From Bacillota bacterium (lineage in GTDB: Bacteria > Bacillota_E > Sulfobacillia > Sulfobacillales > Sulfobacillaceae), in contig JAKADJ010000022.1 in the NCBI GenBank assembly GCA_021820645.1, forward strand, positions 1 to 15,332: a DNA stretch of 15,332 bases. The letters are read 5' to 3'. The notes beneath the pieces were generated by a model. The model did no database searches, was not told the origin of the DNA, and was given only the letters and a program-made list of their open reading frames with translations. Shown one piece after another: positions 1 to 8,153 of the stretch; position 1 is the stretch's first letter; each line of letters starts with the position of its first letter. Position numbers and translations under genes: made by a program.

Positions 1-1
1 G

Positions 2-673
2 AATTATGGAGCCCGCATGGCCGCCGGGGAGTACTTAGCGTTTTGTGATGCCGATGACTTGTTACAACGAAACCTGATCCGGGACGGAGTGGCGGCGCTC
101 CGGGCACACCCCGAGCTCTCCGCGGTGTACCCAATTCTTCGCTACTGGGGCGAGATTAAAGGGCTTTGGGGTCCCCAGGATATCTACTTGCCCACGATCC
201 TGGCAGAAAACCAAGCGCATGCGGGACTTATCATTCATCGCGAGGTGTTTGAAGCGCTCCAAGGCTACGATGAAAGTTTCGTGTTTGGCTGGGAAGACTG
301 GGACCTGGCGATTCGGTTTGCCAAGGCGGGATATACCGGAGAGGTGCTCCCTCGCGAAGGCTATATCTACCGGGTACACAACTCCTCGATGGTGCGGACC
401 ACCACCTATGAGCGTCGAGTCACCATGTATCGGCAACTGTGGCGAAAACACGAGGAGCTACTCGGGACCAGCGGGGCCTTCGTGTTAGATCGCGAACTCA
501 CCTTACCATCACGAGGCTATGACAATCTGCCCCATGAAATTTGGCTACGCGAGCGATTGCTCCAGAGTAAACCGGTGCGGTTGGTTCTTTTTGTGGCTCG
601 ATTTGTGCCTAAACCCATTAAATCCCCTATTCGAAAAATGGTCCGGGCTTTGGTATTACGCGGGGTTAAATGA
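2..673 (+). CDS. Family 2 glycosyltransferase, 3' part (5' end outside window)
   Basis: Likely transfers a sugar from a nucleotide-sugar donor, for example onto a cell-surface polysaccharide or glycoprotein; the substrate cannot be read from sequence. The reading frame is open from base 2 and the first residues match the middle of a GT-A fold: GARMAAGEYLAFCDADD, where DADD (residues 16-19 of the visible part) is the metal-binding DxD motif. The ATG at 17 lies inside this conserved block, so it is not the true start; roughly 85-95 N-terminal residues should lie upstream. Further on, AGLIIHREVFEALQGYDESF followed by GWEDWDLAIRFAKAGY carries the typical ED/WD acceptor-site motif. The last 40 residues are basic with a short hydrophobic stretch (LVLFVARFVP) that may touch the membrane. 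The call is secure at family level only. Confidence 0.9.
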   Translation, partial: NYGARMAAGEYLAFCDADDLLQRNLIRDGVAALRAHPELSAVYPILRYWGEIKGLWGPQDIYLPTILAENQAHAGLIIHREVFEALQGYDESFVFGWEDWDLAIRFAKAGYTGEVLPREGYIYRVHNSSMVRTTTYERRVTMYRQLWRKHEELLGTSGAFVLDRELTLPSRGYDNLPHEIWLRERLLQSKPVRLVLFVARFVPKPIKSPIRKMVRALVLRGVK

Positions 674-785
674 TGGAACCATCACGTCAAAGCGAGGAAT
701 GGAACCGATTGCGGATGGGGAGCCTTTGTTGGTTGTCCCAAAGTCTGTCGCGGTTCCGCCAATGACGATTGGTAAATCTTTCCGG

Positions 786-813
786 AGCGCTAGGGACGGT
801 TGACCCGGGCGCT
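786..813. terminator. Possible bidirectional terminator hairpin between convergent genes
   Basis: AGCGC (786-790) pairs with GCGCT (809-813). After a 2x2 internal mismatch, GGG pairs with CCC around an 8-base loop. On the plus strand ATTATTCTT follows, a weak T-rich tail. It lies between the glycosyltransferase stop and the lipoprotein stop, where both transcripts must end. The stem is imperfect, so this is tentative. Confidence 0.35.
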
Positions 814-814
814 A

Positions 815-1891
815 TTATTCTTGGGCCCAGGTCGATCCTCCGTCCCGGCTAGTAAAGGTCATGGTGGTTTTGGTATTGGTTATTACCGTCATCGTTAATT
901 GGCCACCAATTCCTCGACTCAAGTGCGGCGCCTTAAACACCGTGATGGACTGAGGCAACGAGATCACAGTTTTCTGCCACGAGGTGCCCCCATTTCGGGT
1001 CCAAAACACTGTTACTGCGGACGAGGCGTAGGATGGTTGAACGATGATCCCATCCTGGCTATTCCAAAAGAGCATCGCTGGACTTCCCACCGTATTCGGG
1101 AAGGTTGGTCCATTGGCGGACCAACTGGTGTTGCCAATCAGGGACCAATGGGATCCATTCGTGCGAGAGCGAAAGAGAAACCAGCCTTCTTGTGCTGTGG
1201 CGGGTTGGCCGCCCGCCAGCATCCAGCGATTGGTGCCAGACTGGGCAGATACTAGCGGAATTCCGGTGGTAGCACGTGATTTTTCGGCCAGAAGGTGGAC
1301 GGCTTCGGTGACGGTTGCCGGGGCTGGCGCCTGAATCGACTGCAGCAACGTGCCAACACGGTGCGGTGGGTTGGACGGCACCTCGATCGTTACCATATAC
1401 TCGGTGCCGGTGCTGGTGAGTTCAGAAAATGACCCATTAATCACTCCACTGATCGTCTGTTGGGATTCGGTAAAGTAAGGGCTTCGGTTATTGGTGTTGT
1501 GCGTCAACCCCTGAGGTTTTGGCAACTGCGGTAGAAGGATAAAGGCATCGCCCGCCACGGGCGTCAGTCGGTGAATGGTGACCCTGTCTCCCGCGCTTGA
1601 CGTTGCGGTGAGCTGGCTCGCCCCTGGCGCTGGATCCGAAGTGGGGGACCCGAGGCTCCAACTGTCAGGAATGCGTAGAGTAAGCGCGCCCAATGTCATC
1701 GCTTTGGTATGGGCCGGTGCCGCAGATTGGGAGCCCGTGCTGGTCTTTTTCGGTACGTTGCTGGGAACTGGCGCATTAGACCGGGACGAGGCGCTAATCT
1801 TAGCGGAGGCCGAGGGTGTGGTGGTGCCACATCCTGCCACAAGCAGTGCGGCCACTCCCGCCAACGGGGTGAGATACGTTCTTCGCGTCAT
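815..1891 (-). CDS. Lipoprotein with Asp-box (BNR/Ycf48-like) repeats
   Basis: Predicted exported, lipid-anchored protein of 358 residues. The reading frame opens at 1930, but I chose the ATG at 1891 because GGGAGGAA lies 7 bases upstream and a textbook signal peptide follows at once: MTRR, a hydrophobic core, then the lipobox LVAGC with Cys21 as the lipidated residue. A Ser/Thr/Ala/Pro-rich linker covers about residues 25-70, as is usual for lipoproteins tethered to the wall. The C-terminal third holds Asp-box-like turns: SRTNGSHW, TRNGGTSW (298-305) and TSRDGGSTW at the very C-terminus. These are found in beta-propellers such as sialidases, Ycf48 and sortilin-like proteins. Too few repeats are visible for a full propeller unless others are degenerate. 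No catalytic residues are recognisable; the function is unknown, perhaps binding or assembly at the surface. Confidence 0.8.
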   Translation of the reverse strand: MTRRTYLTPLAGVAALLVAGCGTTTPSASAKISASSRSNAPVPSNVPKKTSTGSQSAAPAHTKAMTLGALTLRIPDSWSLGSPTSDPAPGASQLTATSSAGDRVTIHRLTPVAGDAFILLPQLPKPQGLTHNTNNRSPYFTESQQTISGVINGSFSELTSTGTEYMVTIEVPSNPPHRVGTLLQSIQAPAPATVTEAVHLLAEKSRATTGIPLVSAQSGTNRWMLAGGQPATAQEGWFLFRSRTNGSHWSLIGNTSWSANGPTFPNTVGSPAMLFWNSQDGIIVQPSYASSAVTVFWTRNGGTSWQKTVISLPQSITVFKAPHLSRGIGGQLTMTVITNTKTTMTFTSRDGGSTWAQE

Positions 1892-2156
1892 GGTCAATTC
1901 CTCCCGAATCGTGTGCCTTATGTTGCTCATATAACGGCATGGGGCCGTTAAAGGTTACCCGGCGGCAATTGTCCTCCCGACCAGGGGAGGCCGACGCCGA
2001 AGAACCAGGTATCTCCGGTTGGGCCGGCAAGGGCAACGGATCTTGTCGCGGCGATGTGAAAACTCTTTGGGATCCATGGGATTAAGCAGGATTCTCGGGT
2101 CCATCAACCGAATAAATTGAGAATAGTGGATCGATGACAACGGGTCGGAAGTTCTC
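1892..2156. other. Divergent intergenic region, lipoprotein / glc operon
   Basis: No gene is visible. TAACGGC (1932-1938) and GCCGTTA (1944-1950) form a 7-bp inverted repeat overlapping the proposed lipoprotein -10. CCTCCC (1973-1978) and GGGAGG (1985-1990) form a 6-bp hairpin, flanked further out by CGGCG (1960-1964) and CGCCG (1995-1999). This could be an mRNA leader structure or a binding site. I do not see a convincing sigma-A promoter for the glc operon. Confidence 0.4.
1931..1959 (-). promoter_or_regulatory. Candidate ECF-sigma-type promoter of the lipoprotein gene
   Basis: On the minus strand GGTAAC (1959-1954) is followed after 17 bases by CGTTAT (1936-1931). This fits the general ECF pattern of an AAC-containing -35 and a CGT -10. 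The implied start site near 1924 would give a leader of about 34 bases before the ATG at 1891. This is pattern recognition only. Confidence 0.35.
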
Positions 2157-3446
2157 ATGCGGGGGGCGAGATTAGTGGATACTGGTCAGTGCGTACATTG
2201 TGGTTTATGCCTTTCCTCGTGCCCAACCTACCTAGAAACCGGAATCGAGGGCGAATCGCCGCGCGGACGTATCTTTTTATTAAAGGCTCTAGAGGACGAT
2301 GCGAGCGCCATCAATCCCATCACCATCGAATACTTGGATGATTGCCTGGATTGTCGGGCCTGCGAGGCAGTCTGTCCTGCGCATGTGCCGACCGGACATT
2401 TGGTGGAAGCCTGGCGCGCGGACCTGAGGGAAGAGGGGCGGCAAATCCAGAGCGGTCCCGTTGCAGGCTTTGAACGCTTGTCCCAACCATTGACGTTCTT
2501 TCTTGGCTCACCTCACGGCATTTCCTGGTTACAACGCCTGGCTCGTTGGAGTCAATGGCCTATCGTGGGATCTTTCGTGACCCGGATGCGTATGGTGCCT
2601 ATACCGGCCCGAAATCTGGCTCGTGGGATTCCTAGAAAAATTCCGCGACGACTCAGCCGCTATCGGCGGCCGACACAGTCTCCTCGGCCTAATGCCACGT
2701 CTCGCGCCATGCTGTTCGTGGGGTGCGTCATGGATGCGGTCTATGCCGATACCAATCTCCATACGGCCGATCTCTTAGAATTGGCCGGATTCGAGGTGGT
2801 GCTGCCCGAAACCCAAAGATGTTGTGGGGCTCTTCATATGCATGGTGGGAATCCGACTGTGACGCGCGAGTGGGCTCAAGCCAATATCGAAGCGTTTGAG
2901 GCATCGGGAGCGTCGGCCATTGTGGTGAATGCGGCCGGATGCGGGACCACGCTCAAAGAATATGCCGGCTTGTTTGAACCATTAGACCCCTGGCGGGCCC
3001 GCGCACGGCGCTTTGAGGCCGCAGTGGTGGATGCTACGGTGCTTTTAGCGAAATCCTCCCTGCCCCGGATATCGGTAGCCGGCTCCGTCATCACCGTCCA
3101 CGATCCGTGCCACTTGGCCCATGCGCAGGGGATTCGGCAAGAACCACGGGACTTGCTAACTCGTGCGGGGTATGCGATCCGGGAGATGGCGGAATCAGAC
3201 CGCTGTTGCGGGTCGGCCGGGATTTACAATCTAACCCACCCCGAAATGGCCGGGCAATTGCTCGATCGCAAGATTGGTAACATCCCCGAGGCGGTGTCGT
3301 GGGTGGCGGCGGCCAATCCCGGGTGTTTGATGCAGATCCAATCGAGACTGGCCGACGACCCTGAAGGCCCCACCGCCATTCACCCCCTTGATCTGGTCTG
3401 GGAGTCCTATCGTCGGGCGGGCTTCTTCGAGCCCGGTGCGTCTTAA
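2157..3446 (+). CDS. glcF: Glycolate oxidase iron-sulfur subunit GlcF
   Basis: Electron-transfer subunit of glycolate (or D-lactate) oxidase, passing electrons from the flavin subunits toward the quinone pool at the inner face of the membrane. Residues 12-22 carry C-x2-C-x2-C-x3-CP (CVHCGLCLSSCP) and residues 63-73 a second C-x2-C-x2-C-x3-CP (CLDCRACEAVCP), two 4Fe-4S sites. Two CCG domains follow: Cys190 with CCG at 222-224, and Cys318 with Cys350-Cys351, plus the extra Cys262 and Cys390 typical of this fold. At 429 residues it is full length for GlcF. An in-frame TAG at 2124 limits upstream extension and ATG 2157 is the first usable start, though its ribosome binding site (GGTCGGAAG) is weak. 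It is the first gene of the glcF-E-D operon. LutA/LldE-type and D-lactate dehydrogenase Fe-S subunits are relatives, but the neighbouring GlcE and GlcD support GlcF. Confidence 0.9.
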   Translation: MRGARLVDTGQCVHCGLCLSSCPTYLETGIEGESPRGRIFLLKALEDDASAINPITIEYLDDCLDCRACEAVCPAHVPTGHLVEAWRADLREEGRQIQSGPVAGFERLSQPLTFFLGSPHGISWLQRLARWSQWPIVGSFVTRMRMVPIPARNLARGIPRKIPRRLSRYRRPTQSPRPNATSRAMLFVGCVMDAVYADTNLHTADLLELAGFEVVLPETQRCCGALHMHGGNPTVTREWAQANIEAFEASGASAIVVNAAGCGTTLKEYAGLFEPLDPWRARARRFEAAVVDATVLLAKSSLPRISVAGSVITVHDPCHLAHAQGIRQEPRDLLTRAGYAIREMAESDRCCGSAGIYNLTHPEMAGQLLDRKIGNIPEAVSWVAAANPGCLMQIQSRLADDPEGPTAIHPLDLVWESYRRAGFFEPGAS

Positions 3447-3487
3447 CACAACACGCATCGGGACGAGAACGCAAAAGGAGGCCGCAG

Positions 3488-4525
3488 ATGATTCGAAAAG
3501 ACAGGCCACCACATGAAAGCGACCTCTTAGCGGTCTTCGATGAGGCACATCGTGAGGGTCACAGGCTTCGCATTCTGGGACGTGGACAGCGGGGCCTTGG
3601 GGAGCCGAAACCAGGAACCGGGTACCCGATGGGTGCTTGGGATCGTGTCGTGGCCTATGAACCATCCGATTTGGTGGTCACCGCGCAGGCGGGATTGACC
3701 GTTTCAGCTCTAAACCAAGTCCTGGCGACCCGCGAGCAATGGATTCCCTGGGGGCTACCCGATGGGAAAGACGATTCCCTGGGAGGCGCGCTTGCAGCGG
3801 GTGTGGACGGGATTTGGCAAGGGGGATACGGCCCCTTTCGGGACCGTATCTTGGGGCTGAGAGTGCTCACCCCAGGTCTCGGGGCCATCCAAGTGGGGTC
3901 CCGTGTGGTGAAGAGCGTCGCGGGGTACAATCTTCCCCGAATTTTTATGGGGACCCGGGGAGCGCTTGGGGTTATTACCGAAGTCACCATTAAAGTGAGT
4001 CCACGACCTCCTCTAGTTTGGACCTGGGTGTGGGACGGAGCACTGACCGAACTCTGCCAGCGTGCAGAAGAACTACGAAAATTGGCATGGCCTTGGGCTT
4101 GCCTGGCGATAAGCTATAGCGAGAATGGGGGGTACCGGCTCCGTGCGGAATGGCATGGTCGGCGCGAAACCATTAAAACGCTGGCGACGGCGCTCGGTGT
4201 GGGAGGACATGAACTTCCCTTGTTTGCCGGGGGTACTTGGAAAGATTCCCCCGTGATCTTTCGCGGCGCCGTTCCTAGAACCTCCATGGAATCCTTGCTT
4301 AAAAAAGCACAGAGTGGGTTCTTGGTCGTCGAATGGCAATCCGGACGGTTTTACGGAACCAGTAATCTGGGTACGGCGCAAGCGCTGGGGAGCGCCATCG
4401 GCACCTATCAAGGCGTCATCCGGGTGCTCAACGGACCGGATTTAGGGATTTCGGTGGTACCCATATTAAGCGATGCCTGGGAGCGACTTAAAAAGGTTTA
4501 TGATCCCGAACAAATCTTAGGGTGA
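3488..4525 (+). CDS. glcE: Glycolate oxidase FAD-binding subunit GlcE
   Basis: Second flavin subunit of the glycolate oxidase complex. It has the PCMH-type FAD-binding fold but not the full catalytic C-terminal domain of GlcD. Visible GlcE hallmarks are TLGG-like DSLGGALAAG (96-105), then YGPFRDRILGLRVL (114-127), the block VVKSVAGYNLPRIFMG (140-155), and TRGALGVITEVTIKVSP (156-172). These correspond to the conserved GlcE segments RD-x-x-LG, VMKNVAGYD-x-x-R and G-x-LGV-x-TE-x-x-x-K-x-P. At 345 residues it has the usual length. AAAAGGAGGCC lies just ahead of the ATG at 3488, a strong ribosome binding site. It lies 41 bases after glcF and 12 before glcD, clearly co-transcribed. Sequence around residues 85-95 (WIPWGLPDGKD) differs from the proteobacterial form, so the exact substrate remains an inference. 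Confidence 0.88.
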   Translation: MIRKDRPPHESDLLAVFDEAHREGHRLRILGRGQRGLGEPKPGTGYPMGAWDRVVAYEPSDLVVTAQAGLTVSALNQVLATREQWIPWGLPDGKDDSLGGALAAGVDGIWQGGYGPFRDRILGLRVLTPGLGAIQVGSRVVKSVAGYNLPRIFMGTRGALGVITEVTIKVSPRPPLVWTWVWDGALTELCQRAEELRKLAWPWACLAISYSENGGYRLRAEWHGRRETIKTLATALGVGGHELPLFAGGTWKDSPVIFRGAVPRTSMESLLKKAQSGFLVVEWQSGRFYGTSNLGTAQALGSAIGTYQGVIRVLNGPDLGISVVPILSDAWERLKKVYDPEQILG

Positions 4526-4537
4526 GGAGGTGTAGGT

Positions 4538-5965
4538 ATGGGGGTCGACGGGTGGATCAGGGAGTTAGAGCTCATTGTGGGATCCCGGTACGTGCTGACG
4601 GATCCCATGGCGCTCTTGCCCTACTCCTGTGACGGATATACAGTGGTCGAAGCGCAGACGCGATGTGTTGTGCTACCGCGGTCGACTGAAGAGATCCGGG
4701 CCATCGTCAAAGTCCTGACGCGGGCAGGAATTCCTTTTCTAGCGCGGGGGGCCGGTACCAGCCTCTCTGGCGGCGCCACGCCCCTTGGGGGGGCCGCCAT
4801 TCTTCACCTGTCGCGGATGAACCGGATTCTCCTGATCCATCCCGAGGACCAGGTGGTGGTCGTCGAGCCGGGAGTAGTGAATGCAGATATTACGCGCGCC
4901 GTGGATCCCTATGGTTATTTTTACGCTCCCGACCCCTCGTCACAGCAAGCCTGTACTATTGGCGGCAATTTTGCTGAGAACTCCGGAGGTCCTCATTGCC
5001 TCAAGTATGGGGTCACGGTCAATCACCTGGTGGCAGCGGAAGTCGTGACGGTAGCGGGTGAGGTGGTGCAGCTCGGGAACCTCACGGGGGAAGTCGACGG
5101 GCCCGACTGGCTCGGCCTTCTGGTCGGATCGGAAGGAACCCTGGCAATTGCGACCAAACTCTGGTTGCGTTTGACTAAAAAACCTGCGGCGAGCCAGACC
5201 ATCTTGGCCCTCTTTGATGACGTGGCCGAAGCCAGTCAGGCGGTCTCGGACATCGTAGCGGCCGGCATTATTCCCGCTGCCCTCGAAATGATGGATCAAT
5301 TGGCCATCGAAGCAGTAGAACAGGGACCGTACCCGGTTGGCTATCCCAAGAACCTGGCGGCGGTGCTCTTAATCGAGATCGATGGCCAGGCAGATGAGGT
5401 GAGGGCGACCGCGAATGCGGTCGAGATCATGTTGCGTAGCCACCGGGTGCGTGAGGTACGCCAAGCTGAGACCGTGGAAGAGAAGACGCGCTGGTGGGCG
5501 AACCGTAAGACCGCATTTGGCGCCATGGGTCTCATATCTCCTCAATATTACGTACAAGACGGGGTGATCCCCCGGAGTCGGTTACCCGAAACTTTGGCGC
5601 GTATTGCGGACATTGCAACACGCTACGATGTGCGCATTGCCAATGTGTTTCATGCCGGGGATGGCAACCTTCATCCGCTACTACTCTACGATGGACGAGA
5701 TCCTCTAATGGTGGGGCGGGTTATCCAGGCGGGTTCCGAAATTTTGGCCACGTGCGTGGAATTTGGGGGGAGCATCACCGGGGAGCATGGGGTTGGCATT
5801 GAAAAACTCGAAGAGATGCGAAAACAATTTAGCGAAGCCGACTTGGCGGCCCAAAATGCCCTGAAACAGGCATGGGATCCCATGGGACTTCTTAATCCCG
5901 GAAAGCTGTTGCCGGCGGCGGCCAGTTGCCACGAAGCGACACCTCTTCCATTAACTAAGCGATGA
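4538..5965 (+). CDS. glcD: Glycolate oxidase catalytic flavoprotein GlcD
   Basis: Catalytic FAD subunit that oxidises glycolate to glyoxylate (or D-lactate to pyruvate in close relatives). The FAD-binding PCMH domain contains RGAGTSLSGGA (70-80) and PDPSSQQACTIGGN (131-144), which hold the pyrophosphate. The FAD-oxidase C-terminal domain contains NVFHAGDGNLHPLLLYD (369-385) and GGSITGEHGVGIEK (410-423), including the conserved histidines of the active site. At 475 residues it matches the family length. The ribosome binding site GAGGAGGTG overlaps the glcE stop codon, so translation is probably coupled. The last codons and the stop lie inside the terminator stem. D-lactate dehydrogenase (cytochrome) and FAD-linked oxidases share these motifs; the glcFE neighbours favour glycolate. 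Confidence 0.92.
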   Translation: MGVDGWIRELELIVGSRYVLTDPMALLPYSCDGYTVVEAQTRCVVLPRSTEEIRAIVKVLTRAGIPFLARGAGTSLSGGATPLGGAAILHLSRMNRILLIHPEDQVVVVEPGVVNADITRAVDPYGYFYAPDPSSQQACTIGGNFAENSGGPHCLKYGVTVNHLVAAEVVTVAGEVVQLGNLTGEVDGPDWLGLLVGSEGTLAIATKLWLRLTKKPAASQTILALFDDVAEASQAVSDIVAAGIIPAALEMMDQLAIEAVEQGPYPVGYPKNLAAVLLIEIDGQADEVRATANAVEIMLRSHRVREVRQAETVEEKTRWWANRKTAFGAMGLISPQYYVQDGVIPRSRLPETLARIADIATRYDVRIANVFHAGDGNLHPLLLYDGRDPLMVGRVIQAGSEILATCVEFGGSITGEHGVGIEKLEEMRKQFSEADLAAQNALKQAWDPMGLLNPGKLLPAAASCHEATPLPLTKR

Positions 5966-5986
5966 GGGGACCATCCCTCATCGCTT
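5957..5986. terminator. 12-bp perfect hairpin ending the glc operon
   Basis: AAGCGATGAGGG (5957-5968) pairs perfectly with CCCTCATCGCTT (5975-5986) around a 6-base loop. The glcD stop codon (5963-5965) lies in the left arm. The hairpin sits between convergent operons (glc on plus, ABC operon on minus) and can work in both directions. No clear T-tract follows on either strand, so it may act as an mRNA 3' stabiliser as well as a terminator. Confidence 0.75.
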
Positions 5987-6036
5987 GGTGGTCCGACTGA
6001 GCCTCGTATGCGGATACTCTGGTTGTTACCGAGGAA

Positions 6037-7173
6037 TTAGAGGTCAAGCTTCTTCGTAAACCAGAGACTAAACCCGATGGCGACGACCGTCCACCCCAAC
6101 AAAACGGCAAGGCCCGTTTTTAACGAGAGGGAGGTCATATTGTATTGCATGGCCAATGACCGCGTCCACTCGGACATCAGGGGCAAATGAATCGCAGGGT
6201 CCATGAGAGCCAGGGAGCCTAGGGCATGGGCAAGCACATTGCTTAAGACCAGTACGGCACCCACAATTAAGGAGAAGACCGTAGACCGGGTCAGCATCGA
6301 TAGGGCCAGGAAAATACTGACTAGGGCCCCGATCGCGAGCATGGCCAATCCCAACGACAAACCGTCATAGGACCATTGCGGGAGAATATGAAAGTGCTGA
6401 ACCGGGATCACGACTTGGCCGACGCTAGACACGTGTAATGACACCACATGAGGATTGTTGGGGCTACCGAATCCCATGAGGAGCCCGGCGACCACAAAGA
6501 AACCCAGGGCGGAGGCCGCCATAAAGGACCAGATGACGGTTAGAGAGGCAGAGAGTTTAGCCAGATACACGGGGCGTCGTCTCGGGGCATGCAGTAAGAG
6601 CCCACCCCAGGTGCCCGCCTCAAATTCCGAGGAGACTCGGTCGGCCGAAATAGCCAAGGCGACCAGGGCAATGAGAATCATGGCTAAGCCCGAGAAGATT
6701 TGCCCCACCAGGCGATAGCCGCCGTGGCTGGTGGGTTGATACTGCGTGATCCCATGCTGAATTCGGTACTGGTCCATGGCTAGCTGCTCTTTTGAGGTCC
6801 CTTTAAAGGGAGCCGGTGCGGTCTTCATGGATTGCTTGAGATTTGCTATCTGGGGCCGTACCTGAACCGTCTCAAAGGTATTTTGTTGTGTTTGCTGCAA
6901 AATTGTCTCTTGGGTTTGCAGTTGGGCTTGGAGTGCCTTTTTCTGAGATCCCTGCGCCCCAGTCAATTGTTTTTTCAGTTGGGTGATTTGGGACTTAGCC
7001 GACGAAATCTCCGATCGATACGCATTTTGGGTTCCTTCATAATTCCGGTACGCGATGAAGCTTCCTCCAAACACCAGCAAGATGAAGGCAATAATCAGGA
7101 CGCGACCGCGATGGGCCCAGATCTTTTCGAGTTCATTGTGAAACAACGCGGGAAACAAGCGGCGTGACGTCAT
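6037..7173 (-). CDS. ABC-2 type permease with coiled-coil external loop (module 2)
   Basis: Membrane half of the second ABC module; with the ATPase encoded just upstream it should export a small or peptide-like substrate. About six membrane segments are visible: residues 25-42, 155-176, 209-234, 272-293, 298-322 and 352-373. Between segments 1 and 2 is a hydrophilic loop of about 110 residues, rich in Gln, Lys and Ser with heptad-like spacing at 50-100, likely an extracytoplasmic coiled coil. The cytoplasmic block SSEFEAGTWGGLLLHAPRRRP (181-201) is the typical ABC-2 (E-x-G-T) coupling-helix region. The ATG overlaps the ATPase stop as ATGA, and AAGGAGGT lies 5 bases before it, so the two are translationally coupled. 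It is the last gene of the operon. The substrate cannot be read from the sequence. Confidence 0.85.
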   Translation of the reverse strand: MTSRRLFPALFHNELEKIWAHRGRVLIIAFILLVFGGSFIAYRNYEGTQNAYRSEISSAKSQITQLKKQLTGAQGSQKKALQAQLQTQETILQQTQQNTFETVQVRPQIANLKQSMKTAPAPFKGTSKEQLAMDQYRIQHGITQYQPTSHGGYRLVGQIFSGLAMILIALVALAISADRVSSEFEAGTWGGLLLHAPRRRPVYLAKLSASLTVIWSFMAASALGFFVVAGLLMGFGSPNNPHVVSLHVSSVGQVVIPVQHFHILPQWSYDGLSLGLAMLAIGALVSIFLALSMLTRSTVFSLIVGAVLVLSNVLAHALGSLALMDPAIHLPLMSEWTRSLAMQYNMTSLSLKTGLAVLLGWTVVAIGFSLWFTKKLDL

Positions 7174-8093
7174 GATAGACCTCCTTGAGTCAGAGCCATG
7201 TGCTCCATATATTGATGTTCCAGATTTCTCGTATAGGGCCGAATTTCTAAGAGATCGATGCCGGCATTCACGGCGGCTCGAATCAGCTCGGCGACATGAT
7301 CTGGCGCCTGTAACCGGACGGCGTAGGCGCCATCTTCCAAAGCATCGGCGTCTTGGTGCGTGGCGTCGAGCCAGGCACCAAGCAGGGTGCTATCACGACC
7401 CCGAATCAGGGCCCTGACCTCTTTTTTATTCCCGGGATCTTCGGTCCCGACCACTTGCCCCTGATTGATGAAAATTAATTGGGTCGCCAATTGTTCGACT
7501 TCTGTGAGGATGTGGCTAGACAGGAGGATCGTGACCCCGGATTTCGACAGCTCTAATAAGTGCAGGCGAAAGTCTCGCATCGCGGCCGGATCCAGCCCAT
7601 TCATGGGCTCATCCAGGATTAGGATATCGGGCTCTTGCAACATCGCTAGCGCCAGGGCCAAGCGTTGACGCATTCCCAGTGAGTATCCTTTGACACGCCG
7701 CCGCGCTGCCTCCTCCAAACCCACCTTGGTCAAATGCTCGCGGATGGCGCTAGAACTCACAGCTAAGCCGCGTAAACGAAGGACTTGGCGGAGATTTTGT
7801 TCTCCGGTGAGGTAGCGGTAAAAATGTGATTCTTCGATGATCGCACCCACTGAGTCGAGCGCCTGTTGGGTATTCTGGACCACGTCCATGCCTTGAATTT
7901 TAATGGTTCCGGCAGTGGGATGGGTCAAGCCTAAAAGCATCCTCAGAGTGGTGGTCTTGCCCGCCCCATTGGGGCCTAAAAACCCGCAAATAGCGCCGCG
8001 TCGAACCTGAAACGAGAGATCACGCACCGCTGCTACCCGGCCGTATTGCTTGGTGACCCTTTGCATATCGATCATCACGTCAGAATCTTGCAT
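7170..8093 (-). CDS. BcrA/LanF-type ABC transporter ATPase (module 2)
   Basis: Powers module 2 from the cytoplasmic face. Visible motifs are Walker A GPNGAGKT (40-47), signature SLGMRQ (138-143), Walker B ILILDEP (157-163), D-loop GLD (166-168) and H-loop His194. The Q-loop position reads SVGAIIEESHFYRYLTGEQN, with glutamate in place of glutamine: the E-loop described for bacitracin (BcrA) and lantibiotic immunity (LanF) ATPases. The region after about residue 215 is the variable C-terminal extension of this family. At 307 residues it is of normal length. AGGAGGT lies 6 bases before the ATG. A 60-base gap separates it from permease 1, so it probably belongs to the same transcript with its own strong ribosome binding site. 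The substrate is unknown; antimicrobial peptide or antibiotic resistance is an inference from family. Confidence 0.9.
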   Translation of the reverse strand: MQDSDVMIDMQRVTKQYGRVAAVRDLSFQVRRGAICGFLGPNGAGKTTTLRMLLGLTHPTAGTIKIQGMDVVQNTQQALDSVGAIIEESHFYRYLTGEQNLRQVLRLRGLAVSSSAIREHLTKVGLEEAARRRVKGYSLGMRQRLALALAMLQEPDILILDEPMNGLDPAAMRDFRLHLLELSKSGVTILLSSHILTEVEQLATQLIFINQGQVVGTEDPGNKKEVRALIRGRDSTLLGAWLDATHQDADALEDGAYAVRLQAPDHVAELIRAAVNAGIDLLEIRPYTRNLEHQYMEHMALTQGGLS

Positions 8094-8153
8094 AACTTAC
8101 CTCCTAATTTTTGAAATCCGAAAGCGGAAAAATCCCAAGATGACAGCAACCGG

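Noticed and set aside
671..684. TGATGG-AA-CCATCA inverted repeat at the glycosyltransferase stop
   Set aside because: The 2-base loop is too tight for a hairpin and it has no other context; probably chance.
519..803. 94-codon frame overlapping the glycosyltransferase end
   Set aside because: It lies mostly inside the glycosyltransferase in another frame, has no ribosome binding site and no recognisable protein features.
1892..1930. Upstream ATG (1930) for the lipoprotein
   Set aside because: ATG 1891 has GGGAGGAA at the right distance and starts a proper lipoprotein signal; the extra 13 residues would precede it.
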